From positions 23,156,470 to 23,220,469 of the forward strand of contig NC_060238.1 of the NCBI RefSeq assembly GCF_021155775.2: a DNA stretch of 64,000 nucleotides, read 5' to 3'. Both the position numbers and the translations under genes were made by a program. Shown piece by piece: positions 24,720 to 37,946 of this stretch. Under the pieces are notes generated by a model. That model searched no databases. It had not been told where the DNA came from and saw only the letters and a program-made list of their open reading frames with translations. This DNA comes from Neodiprion pinetum (taxonomy: Eukaryota > Arthropoda > Insecta > Hymenoptera > Diprionidae). The first letter of the stretch is position 1; every line of letters begins with the position of its first letter.

Positions 24720-26611
24720 TCACCAATTGATCGTATAAATATTTTCCCCTTCGCCGTTGAATGCCGTGAAAAATATGAGGGTCGAAATTAGCAAGCCTAA
24801 CGGATGCAGAAACGATATAACTTTCTCCATCCAAACGATCCATTTTTTACCAGCCTCGTGCTCGTTCTGTAAAAGAAAACGGAGTTTAATATAGCTCAGA
24901 CTTTAAGCTTAGACTTAGAATCCTCCACCTCGTTGCAGCCGAAATTATCCACATCTGCCGGATTTAGATGATGAATTAGGATGCTCTCGGCCAGCGGTAT
25001 GAGGATTAGAACCAGACAGATCAGAAACCAAATATCAAGGGCCTGAAAGTCGTTCAAAAGCTTAAGTGAAGCGCCGTAGTTAATCTTGGCTGTTGGCTTA
25101 TCAAGTTTACCTTCAAGTGACTCAAGTTCCACGATCCGCAGTTAGAATTTAGAAACATGAAGAGAGTCCCGAGGAGAGATAATTGGCAGGTGATTATTCG
25201 CGTACGGATTCCTGCAAAATTTTCTTTCAACATACTTGTTAAATTACACAAGAATAGGCTTGTCGTTATTTTACCTGACGGTTTCATCCAGAGTGAACCG
25301 TAGGCAATCTTGACCAACGCAAAGCTCGGCAAAATGTTCTGGATAACTTCCCGACGACTGTATCTGGCCAGATAAATTTCCAGTACTAAAACACTGAAGT
25401 TCCCGGCGCTCCTCACTTCCGTTTCGTCGTAATCATTAAACCCCTGAATACGAAATTCACCGAATTCTCCATCCACTCGCGATTCAACTGCCCGGCCGTT
25501 ACCGGAAGTCCATTCTAGACTGACTTCTTCGGCGGTGAATCTGTCTAAAAAAATCAAATAAATTGCAGAAATAATTTTAATGACAACAACTGTATCGTAC
25601 ATGATCATTGATAGACTCTGAAAAACTCACAGGATCCAATTTTTACATAGCAAATCTGTTTGTCAAAAGGATATCTCGTCAAGTCTTTCGTGCATCTTGG
25701 CTTCACCAGAAATCTGCAAGTTAAACACAATAAATTTACGCATTAATCGATATTCGATCTATTATTTTTAACTGACATATTTTTCTCGAACTTCTGCGTA
25801 TTATTTTTGAATTTAGAATAGGTATGTTTTGCGTACTAACCGTTCGCTGTAAAAGACACTTCCGTCTGAAGTACCGCGCCAAAATTGAGTCCTGTCGTTC
25901 CCCGCAATATCCGGACAATTATTGCCAACGACGAATGTAATTTTCGGATTCCAAATTGCTCCCATCGCCGCCAATCTTCTCGTTTTATAATCCGGTCCCA
26001 GTCTGCTGTCGTTCCACCGCTGGGTCATCTCTAAATCAATTTCGACATCCTGCGGTGGTTTGAAAAAGTAGATTATAAAAAATTTTCCGACAAAAACGAG
26101 CTGTTCAAGTTCGAGTGTCCGATTTTTTTTTTTTTATCACTCACCAAATTCTTTGCGTCCAGAATATTAAACTCGTTAATCGTCAGCGACAATTTCACCG
26201 TTGTTACAGCTGAAAATATTGTTACCTCGTTTTGAAAGTTCGGCAAAAAAAAATATATCTTATAATCGCATAACTTTTCTATATTTCTATGTTTCTATAC
26301 GTAGCATTGTTAAATATCATACCAGTTTCTTCTAACAAGGGTCGACTCCTCGATTCTTCGTTAGAAATTTCGCCATCCCGTTCAGACGCAAATTTCAAAG
26401 ATGCTACTCTGACGTCGCAAGCTTTTCTCGCCGAAGCGTGACTCAAATATCTGAAGTTAAATCGTATAATTTGAGTATACAATTCAAGTAAACGACAAGC
26501 GAATACATTTCGCTTTGAAAAATTTAACAAGCGTTATTATTATACTCACAAGATTGTGATTATGAAATGATAGCGATAATTGCACAAATTGTTCGTCGAT
26601 AAAGGAATCAT
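24720..26611 (-). CDS. Cys-loop ligand-gated ion channel subunit
   Basis: Subunit of a pentameric ligand-gated channel in the plasma membrane. Nine exons: 26611-26550, 26450-26323, 26209-26145, 26049-25841, 25713-25631, 25544-25275, 25211-25111, 25042-24902 and 24866-24720, giving 401 aa. A hydrophobic N-terminus looks like a signal peptide. The extracellular domain has RWNDSRL, WNPKITF and a canonical 13-residue Cys loop (C-TKDLTRYPFDKQI-C). M1 follows with RREVIQNILPSFALVKI, then M2 (ITCQLSLLGTLFMFLNS), M3 (ALDIWFLICLVLILIPL), a short M3-M4 loop and M4 (VISFLHPLGLLISTLIFF). The PAR motif before M2 of typical anion channels is not present (GIRTR instead). It may belong near the divergent Drosophila pHCl/CG6927 group; that placement is inference. 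The donor of exon 8 (GTCTGA) is weak and could be a few codons off. Confidence 0.88.
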
Positions 26612-27468
26612 TTTTTGATATTAAGAAAAATAATATCAAAAAGGAAAAATTATCGGTGCTGTCCTTCGCCTTCTTTCACGCTTCACAATTTCACTATCTC
26701 CGATTGTTACGAGCTCTGAACAGGCCGCGACTGTGACAAAATTCATCTTTCAAATCTCTGTTTAACTCATTATAATATTCGTAATTAAATATCGCCGCGT
26801 AGACCCGGCAGCAAAAACACTCCGTTTTTCCTCCGTCGATACGAAGCGCCGTTCGAGTTTCACACGATATAAAAGAGAGGAGCGGTTCAAAGCTACTCGG
26901 ATTGTTAGGATTTTTTACGTATATTTAAGTATAAAGAAAGGAAAAGTGTACAAAATTTATCAAATACTATACCCAAACTACAGGTAGTAAGTGTTAGGTC
27001 AATTTATATATCGAAAAAATATTTCTAAATCTATCTTAATCGATATCAATCCGCCGATAAGAACATAATCGTATCAGAAATAAAATTATTTCTATTTTAA
27101 AAAACATGTACAGGCAATGGAAGAAAAAAAAAAAAAATTAAATGTTTATTCGAGTCAATAAATTATCCGCCGATCAATGTTGAATGAAAAATATTCCGTA
27201 TAATACAGCCAATTTGTTTTTAGACATGTTACGTTTTCACAATCGTTCCTTAGCATCCCAATTAACACATAATATTCTTTAATTCACCCTACATGTATAT
27301 TACGAGTAAAGTACCACCAAATCGTAGAATAGATACATAGATGAGACGACAACAAAGACCAAATAATATAAATGTGTCTTCGGAATGTGTTCTGAGAGGG
27401 GTTTTTACAAACAGGGAAAGAAAGAGAGCGAGAGAGCACGATTCTCTCCGAAAGAGATTTCCCACTTT
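26612..27468. other. Intergenic between channel gene and PEX11
   Basis: Promoter region of the minus-strand channel gene on its left and 3' UTR of the minus-strand PEX11 gene on its right. AT-rich, no coding or RNA feature supported. Confidence 0.6.
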
Positions 27469-28868
27469 TTAGGCAGGGGTCAATTTGGCCAATGGATAAA
27501 CAAGGCTGTAGATACCAGCAGCGGAAGAAATGAGGCCGAGAAGTCCGACGACTCCAGGATTGAATCTGGTATAACCGAGAGAAGTTAGAGGTATGAAAAT
27601 GTCGCAGCTATTTTTTATCGTGTCCACGAAAACATCCGTGTGATTCTTGACGCAACACAAAGCTCGAAACTGCACTGGCAGATCAAATTTACACGTTCTA
27701 ACAGCCCGCGATTTCAATCCAGCCGTTTCCTGCTCCATTATTTTCGATATCTCATAGACGTCTCGTACAAGGTTCATCACTATTGCCATCAGCCAGTACT
27801 TGTTCGATACTTGATTCCACTTCTCAACGTTCACCTGGCAAATCCCTGCTCTGCCAACCCAGATTATGTGGTCTGCAAGCAGGAACAATGCGTTCGATAT
27901 CTTGGACAACGTCATCGTTATTCTCACAACCAAATCTGGGTACCTCATTGACGACAATGCCGAGTATAACAAATCCAAACATCTTCCGAGCCGCAAAACT
28001 GTTTGGAAATAAAGTAAAAATTGAATTTTGGACTTAGTTTGTATGAGCTGCGAAGATTTCTTTAAATATACAAACATATATAATACCAGAATCGTAAACA
28101 AGAGCTTAAATATGAATGCTTCCTATCAAATTACTTCAAAATGATTAAAAATCTTGTGCTACAATGGCTTGGTTTACTTAGAAGAAATATTCTAACAACT
28201 TTTAGATTATTGTCTTTTCAATAAAATGGGCTTATCGTAGAGTAAAATTTACCGAATCTACTCAATTTTCAAGCCTTCTTACGATTTGAAACGAAACATC
28301 GATATCCAAACTTGTGGTTATAGTTCTATTACAACAAAAATAGTAAAAGGTATCGATTTTTGGCCAATCAACCTTCCTCAAAGTTATGTTTTTGCCATAT
28401 GATGCGTCATGTATTTTTAATTCATATTGTTCTCAATATTAGAACATAGACTCCAGTTTTCCCTCAGCTTTCGAGGGCCTCAAATTTGAAAATTATGAAA
28501 CATAGTTTAGACCAAACGAAGTTGTTGCTCAGCAGTTGACAAACAAAACATGACGAGAGATGAAAATTACGTTTTCGGAAGGAGCTGAAGGTGTATTCGA
28601 GGCTTTTGAGAATGTCAATTCTCTGCCTGGTCCGTTCTCCGTGTTGAACGAAATACCAACTCGCCCTGCTGCCGTACTGCAGTAATCTGAAACAGCAAGT
28701 TTTAAGAGAAAATTTATTTTGAGAAGCAAAGAAAAATTGCCAAATCACTTATCGCATAAATATGGCAGGTGCGAAGAATAAAAAAACAAGTCGAATGCAG
28801 CAAAGACATAACCTTATAATCTTGTCTCTTCCGGCAGTTTGATTGTTCAGCTTCACTATCACGTCCAT
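27469..28868 (-). CDS. PEX11: Peroxisomal membrane protein PEX11
   Basis: PEX11 proteins bend and elongate the peroxisomal membrane before division. Three exons: 28868-28813, 28686-28571 and 27998-27469, giving 233 aa, close to the 240-260 aa of animal PEX11 beta-type proteins. The N-terminal amphipathic part begins MDVIVKLNNQTAGRDKIIRL, followed by SLEYTFSSFRKLLRLGRCLD, the best conserved PEX11 stretch, which is built across the exon 2-3 join and so confirms the splice. The C-terminus has a hydrophobic segment (GVVGLLGLISSAAGIYSLVY) with a short basic tail, as in the family. The start is the ATG that opens this conserved N-terminus. Transcribed in the same direction as CERT upstream. Confidence 0.92.
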
Positions 28869-30994
28869 TTCTCAGTTCTCGTAATTGCAGTTTCACCGAA
28901 CCTCGTTTTTCGCCTCTTCTCACTTCGCGCACAACTCCTTTTACATAACTGCACGGCTCTTTAATTTACATATTTCACGGAAATTACACCGCTTTGTTTA
29001 CCACCTGAGTTAGTAGTTACAGTGTTTTCAGCCTGCAACGGAGTTGGAAATCGACTATGACTGCACCCAGCCTGTAGAAAGAGAGAGAGAGAAAATGTAA
29101 GACGAAGGACATAGGTGGACAACTTCAGTTTACTCTATCCCTACACCTTTATGCTTTATGAGCATCCCCCCTCACTGACGTCAATGCTAATGACTTGACT
29201 CAACACGCACTTTGGGCATTGCGCAGCGGCCCAGACTTCTGGCCGACAAAATTCAAATAACACATCGTAATGATTTGAATCGATATTTAACAGCAAACAA
29301 TGCAGCAAGTGTAGCTATTTCAATTTCAAGAATTTTAATTCCGGTACGAAAATACGTTCAAAGGTCCGACGAATTTTCATGAAAACATTTCAGTATCCAT
29401 ATTACGCCTAAAAAATCATTTTACCACCTTGCCGATATCGGCTATATACCATTGAATACTTTTATTATTATTTCTTATTTTTATAATAATTAATTTATTC
29501 CTTCTTTTAAATTTCGTTTCAAAAAATTGTAATACTTATAAGTGTTAACTTTAACAGTCTTTATTATATCATATCCATTATATTTTCTGTATAATTCATA
29601 ATTCATGGGCTCGTTATGTCGTATTTTATAAATTTTTATATTTTCTGTTGTTTATATATATATATATTTTTTTCTTTTGTACGTATCATCAACAGACACA
29701 TTTTACATATTATATATTGTATAAATAAAGATATGAATACAGCGTTTATTATCATACATCTTTGCTAGGTTATTACTTATATTAATGTTGTTTACCACTA
29801 TCTTTCTATTACCTATTTATGTGTATGAATTTCGATTTGTACAACTGGACAGTACTTATGATTCTTTGTCGACTAATCCTTTCACATTTTTCTTATACAA
29901 TTCTATCAGATGGCGTTTAAATCATGTACCAAATACTTCTATGTATAATGCTCGAAATTTATACAAGAAAAACATTATGTAAATATATAAACTCTGACTT
30001 TTGATTTCGCTTCGATCCTTTCCTATTTTTTTTTTTTTTTTGCTTTCTCTTCTACATCATCCTTAATCATTAGGTACTGCTATCACTATTTTATCTCCAG
30101 TATAATACTCGAAAATTGGCTGAGAATATGTTTTTAGCTACTCGGGCACACAACGTAACTCACAAAGTTGAATTGACAAGTTATCATTTTTTTAATGTCA
30201 ATTACTACATAGGATAGTTGGTGGATTTTCTCTTTTTTCGAAATAAGCGACGAAGGATGATTGAAATTCATGATTAATCAACAGTCGCATCTTTGTCAGA
30301 TACGTTGTAACATGCTCGAAATCAATAATGTGGTAAAAGTGAACGTCGATTAATCTTGTAAAACCTTGTGCAAAATTCGACACTCATCGGTATCAATAAT
30401 CTGTAAGATTTCTTATTTCTTCCAATCTTAAATATTCGTAAAATTTACATGTATATCTTCACACGAGGACCTAAAGTGAATGCATTTTCCAAAGCGATCA
30501 CAAACGTTTGTTCACCACGTGTGCATATGTGAAAACACGTAAATCTAGCGCGTCTAGAATGAAAAATAAAATTCGTTAGATTTACCTATATTTTGTCACA
30601 TATTATAAGATGGGATCTGAACATTCAATTCGATTTACGATAGATATTCGTTTAAGTTTAAGTAACTATCATTAAGCTGAAATGATTAATATCGTGTCGC
30701 ACGAGATGGCAAGGTGAACAACTTTAACTGTTAGCAAATCTTACAAATACACATTGAACCACACCTTTTATTTCATGCATTATCGTTTTCTTTCGTCGAT
30801 TTTTTTTATGCTTCTTTCTTTCTTTCTTTTTTTTTCTCGCTCTGTCTCTTTATGAAGAATTATGTATTTACTTGTACGGAGTGATCTTATTTTTATACTT
30901 TAATAATATATTTCAGTAGCTGTCCCATTACTTCCAAGTTGACAGATAATATTTGTGTACAATATTATGAATAATTCACAGGGGTGGCGGATGA
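28869..30994. other. Intergenic between PEX11 and CERT
   Basis: Contains the PEX11 promoter side and a very AT-rich region with T-runs (about 29460-30050) that should include the CERT 3' UTR. Small open frames here look like chance. No RNA gene seen. Confidence 0.55.
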
Positions 30995-33900
30995 TCAGAA
31001 TAAAATTGGCTTGTCTTTGCATTGGTCGATACAGTAGCTCGTAAAGCGTTTCAAAAACTTTGGATATTCCCGTTTATAGACCGCCCGAAGAACCGCCGCT
31101 GGAGCCCAGCCGCCAGGATTAACTGGAATCAACCACACGTATTGCTAACGTAATGAAGTGCGGTGATAAACGACTGTAAAAATATCATAAAATAAACATA
31201 AATAACACTCACCTACGGAACAATAAGTAATTTTACAGGTAATGTCATCCCTCGTAATCTCGCTTCCTTCCTTTGGCGGATCTATAAACGTTTGGCAAAC
31301 TAGGCAAACAGTCAAATAAACTCGAACACACTTTCCGGCGTTAGGCTAAAAAAAAAAAAAAAAAAACGAGAAGAGATCGTTATCATTCTGCGTCGTTCCT
31401 CCGTTGTTTAATCTTGAAAAAAGAGTCGTGATTTACCGGATGCTCCGTGTATTCAGTGCTGTGATTACAGACAATCCATAGATCATGAGCGTCGGGATCC
31501 TGGTCATCCGAAACCCTCCGAATGTGGGACCAAAATAAGGCGTCCCTCTGGCTAGCGGGCCATATCCGTTTGTGCGTCTGTAAAAATACTAGAGTATCGT
31601 CGGAAATTTTTTCTACAACAGTCATGTCCTCTAGCGTTGCTTCCCATCCGCTTCTGTACTCCGGGCTGTAAAATATGTTGCAAACTTCATGCCCTGTCAC
31701 GCCCTTAACAACGTGGCAAGCCTTGAGCGGATCGACAACCAGGCCATCAGCCTCCTCCTCCCGCCTGTACATCCGCATGTCTCCATCCTCTGCAAATAGT
31801 TGCCAACCTCCAGCTCCGCCAACTCCGAGTCTTGCGTAATGCAGCTGCTCGGTTGAGACTTTGTCAATCTGTGAAGTAGGGGAGACGGGGGATCGTTATT
31901 CTACCCAGTGCTGAGAAAATGAGCAGGTATTTACCTCTGGCCAAAGCCTATGCTTGGCCGCCGACGTTGTAGGACTTGTCGGAATGGAGACAACCTTCTG
32001 CTTCAGCCTGTCCCGAAGCTGATTTTCTTCGTCAATTTTGTCCAGGCCTGTTTCGACTGCGTCGTAAAATTCCTCGTCGCAAAGAGTGCTGTGCGGACCT
32101 TCCTGTTTAAGGAATGCATCAAATTTTGACAGCGAACTTTTCAAGAGGTGATATATTAGACAAATTTGTATATTTGAGACGGCTAAAACGGCAAACCAAT
32201 GTGATTAAACTGTTTACTCTTCGGCACAAACCATCGTATATGCCGTTTGATAACACCTATCTCTGGCCTTGAGCACTTTGTACGGTCATGTGTAATAATA
32301 AATCAGTATTGAAACTCAAAGCGCGATGCAGTATGCCTGTCGAATATAGGAGAAAGGAACTAGTCTGAACTACAAATAGTTTAATTTGAATTGAAACGAC
32401 ATCACGTACAGAATATCTATTAGACACCCGCAAACAAGCTGTGATTATTAATGCTTGGACTTTACAGACGATTTTTCAGTGGACGTCACTGAACTATTTA
32501 TCACTTCTAGCTAATTCAATATTCCTGAATCCTTCGAACAGTCAATAAATGTTAATCTGAACCTTTTATCGTTACAAATGTATTCCAGATTGCCTGAACA
32601 AAGTTCACAATTGTATTTGACACGGCATAATAATCTCATTTAAAGATAACGAATCAGAATGGATACATGAACGTTAAATTCAATTAACCAATCTTTCTTT
32701 TTCACTTACCCGAAAGAATTTGATTTTTAGTTTCATCTTGCCCATTTTTTTTTTTTTCTGATATATAAAGTTAAAAATCACCGAAACTTGTCACGGATAA
32801 AAATGCAGAGCTGTCCAGAAACCTGCTGCTCGCGATGAGCAGTGCGCTACTGACTCACGATCAAGTGATACTGGCTAGTGTAAAGCCTCTGACTTCCCAT
32901 TACGGTATGCATCGAATAAAGCAACTGATGATGTAATTGTTAATGGTATACCCACGTGTTATTATGACATAAATAACCGGCTGCAGTTCTCTATTGTAAT
33001 ATTTTTATCCAACTAGTTAAAAATCAATTAGCCAACAAAATTTTTGACAGAAATATGTACATGTACGGATATCCTTATAAAGCAACTTTCACTTATATTG
33101 AAAATCGATATTAAATTACCTGGGATTTACCAAGGATCAATAATACGAATAGGATTTAAATATTTGTCCAATTTCTCAATGGGTATTTGATCGAATAACA
33201 AGTTTGAAGAGCGAAGCTTCCAGAAAAATCAATCAGTTCACATTCTGACATACCTAATGTGTTTACCTGATTATGTAACTTTTTCAATTCATTTTCGGAA
33301 TTCGTTATATTTGGCAATTTGATTTCTCTGTATGTACCATTGGACATGACCAATGCTTCGTATTATTGAGCAATAAAGGATTATGAGGGAAATCTGGGCT
33401 TGACAATTTCACCAACATATGTTACGTAAGAGAGTTACTGAAAAACATTTGAAGCCAGGTACATTCGGATTACCAAAACAAAATAATGGTTATTCAATAC
33501 GTACGTACACACGTACCTCATACATGGTACATAGTGTGACAATTTTAAAACAGCAAAATGTAGTCACCGATGATCTAGATTGCCAATTTCTGACACGACA
33601 ACACACCATTGTTTTGACTCAATTGCATAAGGTGATTAGTAGTCGTGAGGTGTAGCAGCAGCAAGTTATACCACATCCATACAAATGAATGGAGCAACGG
33701 ATTGGGACATTAATTTGACATACTTAGGTGGAGAGGGTGTTTGTGTCCGTAATTTCGCTTCTTTCTTAGCTCAATAACATCGTTTGTTCCAGGTCAAGTG
33801 GATTTGAAATGCGTAAAAGCGGAGCGAACGGGAATACATGACAGAAATAAGATAATTAGTAGGAACAAAGAACAACAGAATTGCGGACACAGTAAGCAAC

Positions 33901-35587
33901 TTGATTTCATCCATTTTTATCGTCAAGAGTATTTACCTCGTAGTCAGGACCCCCGTGTATGAGGACTCTGCGCGTCGGAAAATCTTCTCTAGAAGCGGCT
34001 ACCTGTTCCTTAACTGCTTTGTAATAAAGCTCCTCGACTCTCCGACGTTTTTCAACTTCTCTCTCCCACCTGCGACGCCAGGCGTCTTCCCTCTGTGTCA
34101 TAAGATCCAGACAGTGCTGAAGAGTGGCCAAGACTCCTTCGCTCGTCGCTTTAAACGTGATGGCTTCACCCTTGAAGTCGACCGATTGTTCGGCCGGATC
34201 GAATTCCACGTCCGTCAGATTTTCTGTGTGAAAAGAAAAAGGTTTACCGCGAATTAAACTTTCGGTGGAACCTTGACAACACCTTTGGAGTTTCGAGCTG
34301 GCTTCTTACGCTGATTCGTTGCTGGCGACACTTTGGCAATGTCTGCACAGTTATCAAAGTACTTCTGCAGTGTGTCAATCTGCTGGACTAATATATTCTT
34401 GAAAGTTTCCATTTCCGCCAACTTTTCCTTCAGCCCTCGGATTCCGCGTTTACTAAAACTACCAGCACTCGCCGTTGACTGTGTGTTGGACGTAAGAGAT
34501 ACCGCGCTGCCATGACGTTTTAGGCTGTTTTCGCTACCGTATCCAGACTCAGCCTGAAGCAGAAGAACATAAAGTTGTAAGCAGCTTATATTAAACAGTG
34601 ATGCTAGTGTTGCATTCTTTGAAACTAGACAACAATGATAAAAGATCTCTAAGAGTGAAATGGGAAAAATAATTCCATCTTATTACCTTGTACGATTTCA
34701 AAACGTCGACCCAACGTTGCTTTTCTTCGGGACTATTGGCTCTTAAATACCAAACAAGACAATCATTGACGGACACGTCAAATCTGCATTCGTCAAACTC
34801 GTGAGCCTGAAAAATGAAATTAAATATTAGTGATAATCTTGTAATTAGCTTAAAGGATTTACGAACTAACAGAAAATCAAAACCTAGCCAAGCCTCATAT
34901 GTATCGACGTCTTCTTCGTTACAATTTGTGGGAAATTTATTTTGAAAATCGTTGAGAAAGATAAAAATTGTTGAAAATGAATTATTCAAAGGTAATCATG
35001 TTAGGAATTTGACAGCTACGCCATCCTGAAATTCATGAATATTCATGTGTATTCTAACCTCAAAGCAACGGATCCCATGAATGAAATAAAACACACCATA
35101 GTGCAAGGTGAAATTAAGATCGTTATAATGGGTATAAAATTGGTATTGGTGAAAAATGCAGGAAAAAGAATGCAAAACCTTGTCGAAAACTATCGTCGTC
35201 TAACCTGTAAGTTGTGAATAATAATTTACCTCTCACTTTCGATACCGGTTGCTAAATCATTTCGACGCGTAATCTAATTTGGGAAGTAAGCCAAGAGGCA
35301 ACGACCTTGGAGTGAAAGGGAAAAACGAAGTCTGAGGTTGCGATAAGTACCTTGATAACAGCCTTGTAGAGGCCAATGGATCCACGACACCCGAATCCGC
35401 TGTCCTGTTCGGATTTGTAATAAGAGAGGGTGCCGTCCTTGAGTACAATGAAGCGGGACTGCCAGCCGTGGATGTAATTTGTCCACTTGGACAATATGCC
35501 CTGGAGCTCGGGAACGACGACGCCGTCGGATTCCTCGTCCTCCTCCTCGCTGTAGTGGCAGTGAGTGTTGACTTTTTCCTCGGCCAT
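30995..35587 (-). CDS. CERT1: Ceramide transfer protein (CERT)
   Basis: Carries ceramide from ER to trans-Golgi for phosphosphingolipid synthesis. Eight exons: 35587-35351, 34806-34687, 34553-34310, 34223-33937, 32102-31935, 31868-31437, 31345-31213 and 31122-30995, giving 582 aa. The N-terminal PH domain (ELQGILSKWTNYIHGWQSRF through EEKQRWVDVLKSYK) binds PI4P at the Golgi. A Ser-rich stretch (NSLKRHGSAVSLTSNTQSTA) matches the phosphorylated serine-repeat region. A coiled-coil segment follows. The EEFYDAVE segment after GPDYEEGP is the FFAT motif that binds VAP on the ER. The C-terminal START domain has HVVKGVTGHEVCN, THKRIWPASQRD, VNPGGWAPAAVLRAV and ends KPILF exactly as vertebrate CERT. 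Intron 4 is the longest (1.8 kb) and I see nothing convincing in it. Confidence 0.97.
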
Positions 35588-37487
35588 CTTAGCAGCCCGA
35601 GCGATGGAAGCTGCCTCGGTGTTTCTAGTTCACCCGAAACTCAGGCTTACCCTCGCATATCAAGGTTGACCGCAGCCCACTGTCCGTTCCGTTGTCGGCT
35701 CGATTACGCACATCACAATATCGCGACGGTGATTTTTATCTGTACCGAAAATGCGGTATCAATACCACCGAAACGTCCCGCGATCCGTCAGGTATGATGC
35801 CATTTTTATTATTATTTATGTCAAGACCTTTTTTTTTTTTTGTCTTCACTTTTAATACTTTTATTGCACTGTATACAGTTTAGCGTACACTTGTGCCGTT
35901 GTTGCTCGCACGGAAAATGTCTTTTTCGTAACGGTTTTTCTCGTTCTCTCCAAAGATGGCGACACCTCCGGGTCCTTCTGTCAGATTCTAAATTCAACTT
36001 TGAACGTTCATATTTTTCGAATCTCCCGCCACCGATATACACGCGGTTCAAGTCAGTAACTTTATCAAAACGAGCCATTGGGAAGAAACCACTATTTTCT
36101 TATTTTTGCAAATGATTTTGAAGAAACTATGGTTGCAAAATATGACTATGTTTTGTCTTATTACGGTTTACTGAATTTCAAACAGTTCCAAAATCTCGAA
36201 CTAACGGGTTTTCTTCGGTATTGATCGTTACGATAACGTTACTAACTTCAATATTATATTTATTTGTAGAATCCTGTAGCTACGAATCTTATACTTGATT
36301 TTTAGAATAAATAAAAAAGCTATAATCAAGTGAATGTGAGAACATAACTACGAAGTTTCGCGCCGAGAACTCGACTGACAGCGGTTTGTTTTAGATGAAT
36401 TACGCTAACACGGAGGGACGGAAAACTTAGCGCAAGCTGTGAGGCTTTAGTTTTTGCATCGGGAATAAATATTCTGCAAAATATGTGACGAAAAAGATAT
36501 TTTAAAATTAAATATGACCCGTTAGAACAATGCATATTGTGCCACCAGATGTCACAGCGCCATATTTTCATTCCTGATTTTAAAAACCACAAGTTTAAAG
36601 AAATCAACCGTCGATTTTTAAAATCCATGTGACATGACAAAATTAACTCACTGTAACTCTAATAAAACAACAATTTTGTAGGTAATATTAAAAGTATGCA
36701 CTGGGTTATGAACTATTTTCGATCAGGAAAATGGAGCTTAAGAGCTATAAGTTTAGAAACCAACCTTTTTTGTTTACGGTAGCAGCTTGTTATCCGAAAA
36801 ACCTGTTTCAAATTTTAGAGTATTTTTTTTTTTTCACAACCCACAAATTCACGATTATATGAAATAGCGCTTTTATGGATGTATTAAAATTTAAGAATAT
36901 AAAAAGTCTGCAAAAAAATCTTACATTAAAATTGTTTCCCTAGTTCAATCAATATCATTACCACTTCTGTGAAGATTAAGCATCAGCTATCAATGAGATA
37001 AATCAGGCGGTTAAAATCGACTCGCTCATTGGATAAAACCGTTCGAGAGACATTTTTTGGCACGAAGACAACAACAGCATATCAGGATGCATATCAGCAG
37101 TGTGGGTAAAGAAATTATGCGGATACCATTGGATCGCAGATGTCGAGGTTGTAACCATGAATTGTGTATATTTATATAATGCGTATAAACGCAGTTATCA
37201 TGCGACATTAATAATACACGTAAACTTAATTTTGAGCCAATATTACATGATTCTCTCCCCCTCTCTCTTACGCTCATTCTCTTACGACAATATATACATA
37301 AATCAACATACAGAGCCAAAGAAACAAGCCAAGAGCATCAACAAGAATATAACAAGACCAACCGGATCGGTCTCGAAGAACTTTTTGCAAACTAAACTAA
37401 TCGTGTTCTCTCCTCATTACATAATTGCCATTGAAAACTCTAATTTTTTTTTTCTCTTTTTCATACTCCTTTGATTCGACTACAGAA
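35588..37487. other. Intergenic between CERT and small HSP
   Basis: About 1.9 kb. The left end is the CERT promoter side. An 85-codon frame at 35821-36078 (-) is rich in Arg/Lys and starts with a plausible ATG but matches nothing I know. The right end is the 3' UTR of the small heat shock gene. Confidence 0.5.
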
Positions 37488-37946
37488 TCACTTGCAGGCC
37501 GAACGTCCGGTCTGTTCGATTGGGATGATCCTCTCGCCAGGTTTGCAGCAAGTAGATTTTTTCGGTGCGGTAATCTTGAGGACACCATCGGCGGAGAGGA
37601 AGGCGGTGGCCTTGGTGATGTCGCTTGTCGGAGGAACGGTGCATCGCCTCAGGAACTCCCTGGTCACGTGTCCATGTTCACCGTGTTTCTCCTCGTGCTT
37701 GGCCTCGACGACGATGACGTTGTTAACGGTAGACACGCGGATCTCCTCGGCCGAGTACTGGTGGACATCGATGGTCAGCTCGAAGTTAATCGGAGGACGG
37801 CAAGGCTCGATCTTCTTCGGAGGCGGTGGCGGCGGTGGGATTTGAACCGGAGGCTTGAAGTGGATGTGAAGACAAGTTGGCGAAGTCGAGAAGTCGTCGA
37901 TTTTGTCGGACAGCCAGTGAGTCAGGATCGTGGATACTTCAGCCAT
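37488..37946 (-). CDS. Small heat shock protein (alpha-crystallin family)
   Basis: ATP-independent holdase chaperone that forms oligomers and binds unfolding proteins in the cytosol. Single exon, 152 aa, no intron, as usual for stress-induced small HSPs. After an N-terminal region with a proline run (IPPPPPPP), the alpha-crystallin domain spans roughly residues 50-130 and has FELTIDVHQYSAEEI, VVEAKHEEKHGEHG, VTREFLRRCTVPPTSD and LSADGVLKITAP. The C-terminal IPIEQTG is the I-x-I anchor used in oligomer assembly. It is closest in look to insect lethal(2)essential-for-life proteins. A TATA box lies about 130 bp upstream. I found no perfect heat shock element nearby. Confidence 0.94.
   Translation of the reverse strand: MAEVSTILTHWLSDKIDDFSTSPTCLHIHFKPPVQIPPPPPPPKKIEPCRPPINFELTIDVHQYSAEEIRVSTVNNVIVVEAKHEEKHGEHGHVTREFLRRCTVPPTSDITKATAFLSADGVLKITAPKKSTCCKPGERIIPIEQTGRSACK

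Noticed and set aside
33156..33353. 65-codon frame (-) in CERT intron 4
   Set aside because: CERT exons 4 and 5 join directly in GPDYEEGP as in vertebrates, so an extra exon is not needed; no known motif.
35821..36078. 85-codon Arg/Lys-rich frame (-) upstream of CERT
   Set aside because: Plausible start but no homologue that I recognise, and it ends in a low-complexity run from a T-tract on the other strand.
36326..36640. 104-codon frame (-)
   Set aside because: No domain or motif; AT-rich chance frame.
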